Of a stretch of DNA of 64,000 bases, positions 54,220 through 64,000 are shown in pieces. Source of the DNA: Gonocerus acuteangulatus (taxonomy: Eukaryota > Arthropoda > Insecta > Hemiptera > Coreidae). Below the pieces are notes generated by a model, which saw nothing but the letters and a program-made list of their open reading frames with translations, made no database searches and had not been told where the DNA came from. Numbering within the stretch: position 1 is the first letter of the stretch; every line of letters begins with the position of its first letter. The stretch spans positions 52,235,857 through 52,299,856 of the forward strand of contig OX328132.1 of NCBI GenBank assembly GCA_946811695.1, read 5' to 3'. The position numbers and the translations under genes were made by a program.

Positions 54220-55851
54220 CAGGGTGTCCCGTAAATGTCTAGTCATATTGTGGGAGGTGATAGAGGACCTTTAGAGGAACAAAAAATGTTCTATGACGAT
54301 TTTCCGAATTCTCACACATAAGGGAGAAAACGTCGTTATATTGTTTTATCGAGACAAACGTGGGTTTTAGAAGAATAATCGTTGTAGCTCCGGCCCAGGT
54401 GGTTCTATTTGAAAGGAAGTGAACGAAAGCTGAGTAAATTTAATATAAGACTAGTGTATAGTAAACGTAAAAATGAATAAATGTAAGTATGTCTATCTTA
54501 CCAAAAGAAAGATATTCTAAATTTCCTGACATTTCTTACCAGCGTTACTACTCAATGGGCAGGATCTGAGATTTCCGGGTTTCAGAAAAACTTCCTCGTT
54601 TAACCAGCTTTCCATTCATGTATCACAACCCTGTGTTACTGGAGTATGTGAACGATTTAGGAACATAAGTTAAAAAAAAAAACATGGATCTGTGAAAAGA
54701 AAATTATATTTTTTTCTTCAGATTATTCAAAAAGCTTGAAAGAAATATTTATTTTTATAAATATTTACTTAAATATTAAGTAGATAATTACTTAAAATAA
54801 TAAAAAACTAATACTGGGCCCAGGAGGTGGCCATTTATGAACCCCAATCACACATTAACCTCAAAAATTATTATTTTTACCTAGATCACGCATTTGAACA
54901 CATTTTTACAGGTATTTATAATTAGAAAACAAATGCTTTACCCTGAATTGATACTGATGGCCACGCTTGTGAACCGCACTATGATTCTTGTGAGCCCATG
55001 TGTGTTTGTTGTGGTAATTAAATATCCCATCCCTAATAAATAAAGTGTAGATAGTCCTGTAAAAATGTGTTCAAATGCGTGATCTTGGTACAAAAAATAC
55101 TTTTTGAGGTTAATGTATGCTTGGGGTTCATTATTGGCCACCTCCTGGACCCAGTATTAGTTACTGCAATTAACAAATTCAAGATATATGTGTATTTTAT
55201 TTATTTATTGTTTTAGGATTTTTTTTTATTTTCGTGGAAGTAATTTTTTTTTATTATTTAAAGTAAATATTTACTTAATATTTAAGTAAATATTTATAAA
55301 AACAAATATTTCTTTTAAGATTTTTGAATAATCTGAAGAAAAAAATATAATTTTCTATTCACAGATCCATGTTTTTTTTTTAATCTTATGTTCCTAAATC
55401 GTTCACATACTTCAATAACACAGGGTTGTGATACATAAATGGAAAGCTGGTTAAATGAGGAAGTTTTTCTGAAACCCGGAAATCTCACATCCTGCCCATT
55501 GAGTAGTAACACTGGTAAGAAATATTAAGAAAATGTCAGGAAATTTAGAATAGTTTTCCTTTGGTAAGATAGACATACTTACATTCATTAATTTTTACGT
55601 TTACTATCAAGAAGTCTCATAGTAAATTTACTCAGCTTTCTATTGGTATAACTTCCTTTCTAGTAGAACCATCTGGGCCGGAGCTACAACGATTATTCTT
55701 CTAAAAACCACGTTTGTCTCGATAAAACAATAAAACGACGTTTTCTCCCTTATGTGTTAGAATTTGGAAAATCGTCATAGAACATTTTTCGTTCCCTTAA
55801 AGGTCCTCTATCATCTCCCACAATATGACTAGACATTTACGGGACACCCTG
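54220..55851. mobile_element. Tc1-like foldback element C (1.63 kb)
   Basis: Starts CAGGGTGTCCCGTAAATGTC, ends inverse GACATTTACGGGACACCCTG. The arms are inverse along almost their whole length, leaving a spacer of about 125 bp (roughly 54925-55050). No transposase is recognised. It shares only the outer CAGGGTGTCCC with elements A and B, and is joined to B by TATATA. Confidence 0.9.
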
Positions 55852-55861
55852 TATATGTGTG

Positions 55862-55865
<4 letters not shown>

Positions 55866-55916
<51 letters not shown>
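55866..55916. repeat. (TA)n microsatellite
   Basis: About 25 TA units, 15 bp right of foldback element C. Confidence 0.95.
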
Positions 55917-55918
<2 letters not shown>

Positions 55919-57132
55919 TCAACCTCCCAGCCTCACCACTACCTTCCTTAATCCCCCTCCACCCCAAAAATATAGGAGTGAGTATCCATCTGATTTTGAG
56001 TGGAATAATGAAATAGTAGGTCTCCATTTTTTGACCCCTCGACTTAACGCAGTCTTTCCATGCATTCCTCGATAATAAACTTTGTTGTTCTTGGAGGAAG
56101 TCCCTTTGGCACAAAGATTAGGAAGCTTGTTCCAAAATGACAGTTGTCCAGCCCGGAATGACAGGATGATCGCCCGAAATTGGTTGGACTCTAACTATCT
56201 ATGGCATTGGATAGGACATGGTGGGCCAGTATCTTGACCAGCTTGATCTTCAGACCTAACACCCTTGGATTTCTTTGCATTAGGACATATTAACACTAGA
56301 TTTACCAGACCTGGTACTGGTATAAATGTCAATAACAAAAAATATATTTGTTACTAATATATATAAAGTAACATTAAGTTCATTAAATGTATTCTCTTTT
56401 ATAGCTACAAAAGTCATAACATCATTTAGGAAAGCAAATGTTATATGTATAGGGAATTTTGAATTGAAATTGCATGAACAGTCAAAATGACTGGTCTGGT
56501 AAATCTAGTGCTAACGATTTGGTCCTTCGGGAGACCATTGGCTCAAGGGAGCACCTCATCAGTCCCAGGTGGGCCTGGGAACAGATTAATGCACAAATGC
56601 CATCAGTCTGTCAAAGTGTGATGTGATGCTTGCATCGCTGTAAGGGGCCAAACCTTTGAACAAAAAAATTAAATTGATTCATAGGTATTATTAGAAGAAA
56701 AAAATTTTATTTTTAATAATTATGTATGCGTTAAATTTAAAATGTTTTAAAAATGAAAAATTTGTTTTGATTAAGAATTGAAAGTTTTTTTGTTTTGCGT
56801 TTTAGCACTTTGCTCCAAAGAAAATTAGCAATTTTAAATTATGTCGAACTTGCAGCTTTACTTCAAGTCATTTAATTTTTTTAACCAAGGAGATTTTTTG
56901 TTGTTTTCTTTTGGGAGGGAAGTGGGAGGGCAGACTTTGTGGAAGATAAAACATATACTTTTAATGATTTTTATATAGGCATGATGAATAAATGCCTATT
57001 CACAATTTTTTTTTGTGTGTGTTTTTCTCAGAAATGAATAAAAACAAGAAATATGCCAAAGGACTTTATTTATTTCTTTATTCATCCTGCTTCGATTCTC
57101 AAAGTTTGGCCATTTATTTTGGGGACACCCTG
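55917..57132 (+). mobile_element. Tc1-like element D, left end lost
   Basis: The right end GGGGACACCCTG is followed by TATA. The interior (56190-56660) holds a decayed transposase tail: SSDLTPLDFFALGHI, interrupted by a piggyBac MITE, then ETIGSREHLISPRWAWEQIN. The left terminus was not found. Confidence 0.65.
56294..56510. mobile_element. 217-bp piggyBac-type MITE
   Basis: Perfect 18-bp inverted ends CACTAGATTTACCAGACC and GGTCTGGTAAATCTAGTG, flanked by TTAA on the left and CTAA on the right. Inserted in the transposase relic of element D. Confidence 0.85.
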
Positions 57133-58097
57133 TATATTATGACAAAGAAGTTTTATCGGGTTCTGAGTGGAGTAATGTGTTGAATCTTAATATAAGCTAT
57201 GCGCCACTTCGAGCAGTTCCTGGCGTGACTAATGAACCAAAAGATTTTGATCCCCTTTGTCACAGATGCGGCAAAGAAAATGAAACACCTGCACATATGC
57301 TGGGAAGTTGTGACCATAACATGCTTTTGGTTACACATCGCCATCCTAATGTCAAGCGCACGCTCATGGAACTCCTTAAAGAAGAAGGTTATGAGTGCTT
57401 TGAAGAGGTATTTAGCATTGATGAAGATGGCTCCACTAGATACACTGACATCGTTGCCTTCAAACGGAATGCCAAAATGGCTCTAATTTTAGACCCAACT
57501 ATCCGATGCAATGATGATAAACCAGCTGAAATAATAAACTTGGAGAAGAAAGCAATTTATGAAAAATGTGTAAGATATTACACGGAGAAGTTTTGTGAGA
57601 ACTATGGACCAAAAGAATAATATGTACAATGGTTCGGTTCGCAAGGAACCATTCTGAAGCAAAAGGCGGCTTTCCCCAAAGAAATGCGATTCAGCGAAGA
57701 AAAATTAGGAATTATAGCTGAATCAATTCTCGTTGATTCCTTGGCCATAATTCAAAGTCACATTTATGGCTGAAGGCATGATTCATATTTTTATTATTAT
57801 TGTTATTTATTTTTAGCTTTTCATATATTTTTCTAGAATATGAATTATTTTATTTGTTTATTTTATGAAACTTATTTACAAATATTTTCATCATTATAGT
57901 TTTATTTTTTTTTATATAGGTTGAGGTTGTTGTTTGATCGATTTGCTTTTTTGTGTGTGTGTGTTCTTTGTTGTTATATATTTAACTGTTTAAATTCAAT
58001 TCCTATGCCTAGTGGTTGATAACTAATTTGTGTGTACTGCAACCCAATTAAATTGGGCAACAACTTGCTTTTTTCAAAAATAAAGTTTTTTCTCTCA

Positions 58098-58100
<3 letters not shown>
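57133..58100 (+). mobile_element. 5'-truncated R2-like non-LTR retrotransposon
   Basis: The coding part at 57140-57620 is followed by an AT-rich 3' UTR with AATAAAG at about 58079 and then a (TA)n array. The left end abuts the GGGGACACCCTG terminus of a Tc1-like element. Either the LINE was truncated at the TA, or the DNA element inserted into it. Confidence 0.7.
57140..57620 (+). pseudogene. C-terminal piece of R2-like ORF: CCHC motif and restriction-like endonuclease
   Basis: The open frame runs from GACAAAGAAG to TAA. It shows LCHRCGKENETPAHMLGSC followed by a His-rich RH segment, the Cys/His motif that precedes the endonuclease in R2/NeSL-type elements. Then come RYTDIVAFK and ALILDPTIRCND, which align with the PD...D-x-T core of restriction-like endonucleases. 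The usual Pro of the PD motif is Thr here. The reverse transcriptase is missing upstream, so it cannot act alone. In intact relatives the domain nicks the target for reverse transcription. The frame itself is unbroken over about 155 codons. Confidence 0.75.

Positions 58101-58159
<59 letters not shown>
58101..58159. repeat. (TA)n microsatellite
   Basis: About 29 TA units directly after the R2-like LINE 3' end, perhaps grown from its tail. Confidence 0.95.
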
Positions 58160-58162
<3 letters not shown>

Positions 58163-58930
58163 ATGTTTATCAACATAAAAATGGTAATATTAAATCTGAA
58201 TAGGTGAGATTAATTAAATATTTCCTAACCCAATATTGACAAATAGCTCATTTTTCAAGCATTTAATCGTGCTGCTTAGAAATTATCATAAGCCTGTATA
58301 AAAAGTCAAGGAATGGCTGGTTTTCGGCTAAGAGATAGTAATTAATGAATTAAAAAAACAGGATTATTTCGTTTCATGAATAAAATCAACTTCAAAATTT
58401 GGATTCTTAAAATAAATGTTTAAAATTTATATTTTTAATTTACCCTTCCAGTAGTGGCGCCCCTTTTTTGGACATCCATGTAGGTGCTACACATCAAAGG
58501 TGCAAACCCTATTTCGCATGGAAAAATGTGACTCAGCTATGTGATTACATTGATATTTGCGAGAAATAGTAGGAAACTGCAGACTTGATAACAAAATAAC
58601 ACTTTTGTTTTCGCCGGGGACATAAAAAACAATCAATCCAGATGAAATAAAATTATATCATGTTCAATATGAAATAAAATATTAATATAAAATATTAAAT
58701 TGAATAATCAATCTATGTATAAGAGTTTTTACGACTAATTGCTATAAGGGCCAAATTTCTGATTCTAATTAAAATAACAGATCATGGTTCTTGTCTACAC
58801 TATTACTAGGTACTGTCGGTGGAATTATAATACACTGTATATTAAAATATATAACTTTTTTTGTATACCAGGCCATCGTATAGATATGTAACATGTCTAA
58901 ATATATAAAATATGAAAGACGTCGCTAAAA
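58160..58930. other. AT-rich stretch, nothing recognised
   Basis: No frame, terminus or SINE signal. Confidence 0.4.
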
Positions 58931-58931
58931 G

Positions 58932-58992
<61 letters not shown>
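58932..58992. repeat. (TA)n microsatellite
   Basis: About 28 TA units with one CATA step, directly left of foldback element F. Confidence 0.95.
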
Positions 58993-58998
<6 letters not shown>

Positions 58999-60781
58999 GA
59001 TTCAGGTCTAAGTAGCCAAAATCTAGGAGGTGATTGTAGACATAATTTCTAACAAAAAATTTCATTGCAAGTATGGTCTGATTCCGAAAGGAAAAGGAGC
59101 TATGTCCAATTTTCTGTTTTTTTAACTTAGTCATGATTTTTAATGAATAAGAAGGTTTTCTCAAAAACTATTCAAAATAATTAAATTCTAATTATGCCAT
59201 CATAAAATAGACAAAATTTCCTTTAAGAATACATTAATTTAATTTACTAAAACCATTATTAAAAGATACTTTCTGGACGTCCAATAACGCACTTCTGTTC
59301 TTATCAATGAATCAGAGTATTTTGGCGATTTTTTTCCTCAGCCCTCTAAAGGACAACAGATTCAATAATTACAGGAAAACTTCTAAATTTAGTAAGCATT
59401 AAATCTATGAAAATGAAGTGGAGATTTATTAGGCAATAAATTGAACGATTGGCTCCCTTTTGTCAAAAAAATGTGGAATGTAGTTTTGTTACTTTCAAAT
59501 ACCTTGTGTGAAAAAATTAAAAATTATTCATTTTTTAATGGCCAAACTGTGGGTATCCGTTGTCCATTCCAGAAGCAATAAATATAACTGAATGAAACGA
59601 TTGGAAAAGTTTTCCATTTGAGAGATCTGTTACATTTCATGTTTTTCAATTTTTCATTGATTTATGTTTTACATAATGTATTTGGCACCCAGTTTTGACT
59701 GGACATTTTGAGCTGAGAATTCGAAGAGATTTCAGGGTAGTTGAATAATTGTAATCCAGAATTTACAAATAATTTGAGATATTTTCAAATAAAATTTGAA
59801 ATAAAACTAAAAATTGTGCAAAACATTGTGGGAGAAAAAATTTCAATCCTCAGTTCGGCCACATTTTGTGGACAGACAACGCCACATTCATACGGAATGG
59901 AATAATTAACAGTCCCAATTCGCATACTTGGTTTCATTTTAATCCTTATGCCCCGTGAAGATCACACAATCAGTATCAGTTCCAAGATAACATGTGTTGC
60001 AGAATTCAGGACGAATATCTTCTTCAGCCAATCCTGATTCCTGACAGGATTGATTCAACATATTTTTAAACCTCCACACGATTTAAATACGACTGACCTA
60101 TTGCATTGGAAGACGTTCCGCTTACACATAAATTCATGGTTCCTGATAGATTGCTGTCCTGCAAACAGCAGCAGTGCTGTTAGACAGTGGATGGAGCCAC
60201 TGCCCAAGTTCATAAAGGTCCAATTGCAAATTTAGCAAATTTTCAAATATATTAGCAAATATTTTAGTGCCAACAACATCATGTAAGAGATAAATCAATG
60301 AAAATTTGTTTAAAAAAAATGTAACAGATCTCCCAAATGAAAAACTTTTTCAAATGTTTCTATCAGTTACTTATAATTGCTTCTGGGTTGGACAATGGAT
60401 ACCCACAAATGTAGAAGTTTTCGTGTAAGTATTGAATCCGTAGTCCAGTAATTCATTGTTAAAAACAGAAGTGCGTTATTGGACATCCAGAAAGTAACTT
60501 TTAATAATGATTTTAGTGAATTAAATTACTGTCTTTTTAAAGGAAATTTTGTCTTTTTTATGATAGCATAATTAGAATTTAATTATCTTGAATAGTTTTT
60601 GAGAAATCCTTTCTTATTCATTAAAAAACATGACTATGTTAGAAAAACAGAAAATTGGGCATAGCTCCTTTTCCTTTCGGAATCGGACCATACTTGAAAT
60701 GAACTTTTTTGTTGGAAATTACAACATTAATTAAATACAATCACCTCGTAGAGTTTGGCTACTTAGACCTGAATCACCCTG
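58993..60781 (+). mobile_element. Tc1-like foldback element F (1.79 kb)
   Basis: Left AGGGTGATTCAGGTCTAAGT, right inverse ACTTAGACCTGAATCACCCT-G. Long inverse arms run to about 59690 and 60265, for example ATTGGACATCCAGAAAGTAA against TACTTTCTGGACGTCCAATA. The central 570 bp carries transposase relics. (TA)n arrays lie on both sides. Confidence 0.88.
59850..60235 (+). pseudogene. Tc1-like transposase relic in element F
   Basis: Frames give FGHILWTDNATFIRNGIINS, then PNSHTWFHFNPYA, then in another frame INSWFLIDCCPANSSSAVRQW. These align in order with the WTDEATF...NSHxW...NPHA region and the FxxDGAPAHFSxAVRQ region of arthropod Tc1-like transposases. The Glu of DEATF is Asn and DGAPAH is degraded to DCCPANS, and stops and shifts separate the pieces. 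The pieces carry the first and second catalytic regions only. Confidence 0.75.

Positions 60782-60787
<6 letters not shown>

Positions 60788-60833
<46 letters not shown>
60788..60833. repeat. (TA)n microsatellite
   Basis: About 22 TA units; element F ends seven bases to the left and the Tigger-like MITE starts directly to the right. Confidence 0.95.
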
Positions 60834-60836
<3 letters not shown>

Positions 60837-61717
60837 TAGGACCTCCATTATCCGGGACTCTGTTATCCGGGATTCCAATTAACAGGGGTATCGATGGGGG
60901 AATTTTTATTTCTTCTTTAAATATTATGTACATACGGACGTATTTATTGCATTATTTTTATTTTTATCAACTAAAGCATTTGATTTCATAATTATGTATT
61001 AAATATTTGTATGTTAGTAATGACAATTATGTACATAAATATGAATTTAAATTAATTACATACGTTGTAAACTAAAAATGGAAAGCAGCAATGTTTTCTG
61101 AAGAATGTGATGATTCCATATTTCTGGAAGCATCTCAATTTATTTCATATTCTTGGAACTGAAATGTTTTCACATCTTTCTATGAATCCCCTGCTGGGCT
61201 GTTAGCCTACCAAGGAAATATTTCCTCAGTTGGGCTTTAACTCTTCACTCGAGTACATACGAATCCCGATTTCAGCAGAATTATCTTGTTACGGGCGATC
61301 AGAACAGGTATAAGTAAATAATTATGTATCATTATTATTATATTTATTTATCGCACCCCATCTTTGGCGAAGTGCATTTTTTCGATACTTTTCAGTAGAG
61401 GGTGATGTAAAATAGGTTTAGTCTAGTAATTATTATGTATCAAAAAACGACAAAAAATTACTGACTTTCTTGACAAAAAAATTTAATTTGAACTTGAGTT
61501 TATTTTTGCACTTATACAAATTATTAATTAATAAAACTTTTACATACAAATTTTTGAATGCAAATAAGAAAGTTTGCATGACATTTTGTACACAGTTATT
61601 CTTTATAACCTTTTAATCCAGCACATTTAGTCAATAAAATATTGTGTTTCGATTATCCGGGGTTTTCGATTATCCGTGGACCACCTCCCCGTCACTACCC
61701 CGGATAATGGACGTCTT

Positions 61718-61720
<3 letters not shown>
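60834..61720. mobile_element. Tigger/pogo-like MITE
   Basis: Left CAGTAGGACCTCCATTATCC, right inverse CCCGGATAATGGACGTCTTAC. Subterminal GGGACTCTGTTATCCGGGAT is mirrored by GATTATCCGGGGTTTTCGAT. 887 bp, no transposase frame. TA arrays abut both ends. Confidence 0.87.

Positions 61721-61789
<69 letters not shown>
61721..61789. repeat. (TA)n microsatellite
   Basis: About 34 TA units starting at the right end of the Tigger-like MITE. Confidence 0.95.
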
Positions 61790-61791
<2 letters not shown>

Positions 61792-62001
61792 AAGAATATA
61801 AAACTCACCCACATACTCATAGATGACAGCATAGTAAGATACAGAACAAAAAGTGTGCACACCACTACCAGAAGGTTAATCATTTTCATTTAATAATGCA
61901 CTGAAATACGTATAACATATTTATTATTTTGTATAATCTTACATGAAATGTCTGAAATTGATTTCACTATTTTAACAGTGTCACTATGTTAACTTCACTA
62001 A

Positions 62002-62013
62002 ATATATAAATAT

Positions 62014-62080
<67 letters not shown>
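62002..62080. repeat. (TA)n microsatellite with ATAAATA steps
   Basis: About 79 bp of TA with three AAATA interruptions, directly left of the GTGTATGTTTACCAATTTGT repeat. Confidence 0.94.
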
Positions 62081-62083
<3 letters not shown>

Positions 62084-62290
62084 TATGTTTACCAATTTGT
62101 CTGTTATTTGCTGGAGTCGCAAATAGTTTATCGACATTTCAAATGAGAGATCTTTGTTTCTCAATTTCACATTCCTGCGCATGCACATGTTTGCAAATAT
62201 GTTGTTTACGCCAGCTTTCTTAACCCACAAAACGGGTTCATGTTTAGTGCATCAAAATACATTATAGAGCAAAATGTGAAAATAATCTGT
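62081..62290 (+). repeat. GCGCATGC repeat family, copy 1
   Basis: Blocks AAATGAGAGATCTTTGTTTC, CTGCGCATGCACATGTTTGC and TTGTTTACGCCAGCTTTCTT recur inverted at 63005-63225 and directly at 63885-64000. Confidence 0.75.
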
Positions 62291-63004
62291 TCAAAGCTAA
62301 ACTTCAGAATTACCAATTATCAATGCAAAACGTGCCATTCTTCAAAAACACACATTCATCTTTGATGACACTAAGATCTTTCTAACAGAACAAAATATCA
62401 AAAAATGTCAGATTTCCGAGTGCGTACACATTAATTTAAACCTTAACAACATTAATTACAAAACAGCCATAAAATAAATGTTGCCCATTTATTCCACCGT
62501 GTTCCATAAGATTTCTTGACCATCCAGTTGGTTCTTTCCCCAACCCCTTTGTGTTCCTACGTGGGTGTTCCAAAATATTAACACCTTTCTTAACATCTAG
62601 TGAATACCTTCTTTCATCCTTTCTGACTTATCCCTCCTCCTCCCCCTCATTCTGTCCAGCAATATAGTCCCGTTGTAGAATCTTATGTCACTAATCTTAT
62701 CCATGGCCACCTAAAAGTTCTTCCACCCTAGGCATTTATTGGTATCTATTATTAAAAATTAGCTAAAAAATACTGTTATTTTTTTTTTTTTTGTTACTTA
62801 CTCTCAACTAAGTTCTATATAAAATTACTGATCAATTTTTTCATTAAAAAAAAATTGTTTCCTAATATGCCCTTAAAAAAATGTTCAGTAATCTATTGTC
62901 ACAATGTAATTTTTTTTTTATTGTTTTGATATTCTTGTTTGTAAATGTTTATGGTAAAACTGTAGTTTAGCGTCCTCAAAACCGATTTCTTTAAAAATTT
63001 TCAC

Positions 63005-63225
63005 AACAACGTATTTTAATGCACTAAACGCGAATACATTAAAAAAAAAATTCTCTTTCAACTAGGAAAGAAGTTATTAGGCACTAAACACACTGCACTG
63101 CTGCACTGTTAGGAAGGTTATAAGAGTAGGCGTAAACAGCGTATTTGTAAACATGCACATGCGCAGATATGTAACATTAGGAAACAAAGATCTCTCATTT
63201 GAAATGTTCATAAACCATTTATTCA
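63005..63225 (-). repeat. GCGCATGC repeat family, inverted copy 2
   Basis: The complement carries AAATGAGAGATCTTTGTTTC, CTGCGCATGTGCATGTTTAC, CTGTTTACGCCTACTCTTAT and AACTTCTTTCCTAGTTGAAA. With copy 1 it brackets 62290-63005, which may make one inverted-repeat element. Confidence 0.75.
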
Positions 63226-63301
63226 AAAATATTGTCAATTTTAAGGGCATCCTCACCCATCGTCACCTGTTGCTTATGGGCAGACGTGCAATGTGTTTCC
63301 A

Positions 63302-63413
63302 CTCGCTCAAGAAGATATCAAAACCCTAGTCAATCCAACTCGCTAAAACTAAAAGAATTCTATTAATTTTAGCGAGTTGGATTGACTAGGGTTTTGATAT
63401 CTTCTTGAGCGAG
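63302..63413. repeat. Perfect hairpin, 47-bp arms
   Basis: 63302-63348 (CTCGCTCAAGAAGATATCAA ... CGCTAAAA) is exactly inverse to 63367-63413, with an 18-bp loop rich in A. No mismatch was seen on base-by-base comparison. Confidence 0.93.
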
Positions 63414-63481
63414 CAGAAACGCAGAGCATGTATGCCTAAAAGTCGTCCTAGACATTCTTCTTATCCTCCTAGACATTCTTC

Positions 63482-63682
63482 TTAGCTTTCTTTTTCTTCA
63501 GACGCGATGTTCGATGGATATAAATCCCCAATCGCACCGAAAAATGCCTTTAAGCGCTCTTCATATTTATGAGCACGTTTAAAGAGAAATTTGAGTAATT
63601 CTTCTCTATTGTGGACAAGAATAACAAATTTGTGCAAGTTCATTGCTAGTTTTTTATAAAATAAAAGTATCTTGACAATCAA
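63482..63682 (-). other. Open frame of 66 codons, not recognised
   Basis: Ends NREELLKFLFKRAHKYEERL, then KAFFGAIGDLYPSNIASEEK-ES. The charged helical composition looks more protein-like than random AT-rich frames, but no family is recognised. It lies between repeat copies 2 and 3 and could be part of that element. Confidence 0.25.
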
Positions 63683-63884
63683 AGTTCAGCAGGCGCGAAT
63701 TAGAACGAACTAATAATGCATTAGCTAATTATTAAGGCATTTCTGTTATATAATACTTCTCATGAACGAAACAAGAAATGTGAAGAATGTTTCATTATTT
63801 AAAAAAATGGTTGTGAATAAATAACTGCTTGTGAATTTAAATAATTGATGGTCAATTTCAGTTAGACTTCTTTATTACGGACTT

Positions 63885-64000
63885 TTTCATACCCGCGCAT
63901 GCGCATGTTGACAAATTTAGTTGTTTACATTAGCTCTCATAACCCGCATAACAGTGAACTTTATAACAACTTCTTTCCTAGTTGAAAGCAAACTTTTTTT
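63885..64000 (+). repeat. GCGCATGC repeat family, copy 3, cut by window end
   Basis: CCGCGCATGCGCATGTTGAC, TTGTTTACATTAGCTCTCAT and AACTTCTTTCCTAGTTGAAA follow the same order as copy 2 in the opposite orientation. Confidence 0.75.

Noticed and set aside
1..64000. CRISPR array or bacterial operon
   Set aside because: No regularly spaced short repeats with unique spacers; intron-exon structure and SINEs show a eukaryotic genome.
1..64000. Endogenous virus or toxin gene
   Set aside because: I saw no viral structural or replication domain and no toxin-like cysteine-rich secreted frame.

Overview
The window is eukaryotic and most likely from an arthropod. It is AT-rich, has introns, and is packed with SINEs, Tc1/mariner, hAT, pogo/Tigger and piggyBac-type DNA elements. 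It also carries a mauritiana-type mariner and a ZAD zinc-finger gene, and ZAD is a family found mainly in insects and other arthropods. I cannot name the species. There is no operon structure and no sign of bacterial or viral genes.

The one recognisable host gene lies on the minus strand. Reading right to left, the exons are: a ubiquitin-like exon (45094-45283, membership of this gene inferred from phase), a THAP zinc finger split over two exons (36326-36440 and 32733-33019), a ZAD domain split over two exons (30686-30807 and 25888-26021), and a large last exon (23051-25427) with an acidic linker and about 18 C2H2 fingers. All splice sites are GT-AG and all phases agree. The five downstream exons are strongly supported. 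With the ubiquitin-like exon the reading frame closes at 1,074 residues. A THAP + ZAD + C2H2 protein joins three DNA-binding or protein-contact zinc modules in one chain and is the most interesting gene-level observation here.

1-23 kb holds no supported host gene. It contains tRNA-derived SINEs of at least three head types, 5S rRNA-derived SINEs, a 1.85 kb hAT-type foldback element (3191-5040) with 8-bp target duplications and about 22 copies of the 8-mer CCGGAAGT, a decayed LINE end (7733-8284), and TA-bounded inverted-repeat elements. 23-45 kb is the gene; every intron but the shortest carries DNA transposons, including an intact-ORF mariner (34176-35213) in sense orientation. 40-45 kb, inside the longest putative intron, adds an irritans-type mariner relic and a piggyBac end.

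45-64 kb is a transposon graveyard. It includes a 4.7 kb TA-bounded composite (47.2-51.9 kb) and a head-to-tail row of Tc1-like elements joined by TATATA (51.9-55.9 kb). It also includes an R2-like LINE end with a restriction-like endonuclease domain (57.1-58.1 kb), a second foldback Tc1-like element (59.0-60.8 kb), a Tigger-like MITE (60.8-61.7 kb), and a perfect 47-bp-arm hairpin near 63.3 kb. About 22 (TA)n arrays punctuate the window and more than half abut a transposon terminus.
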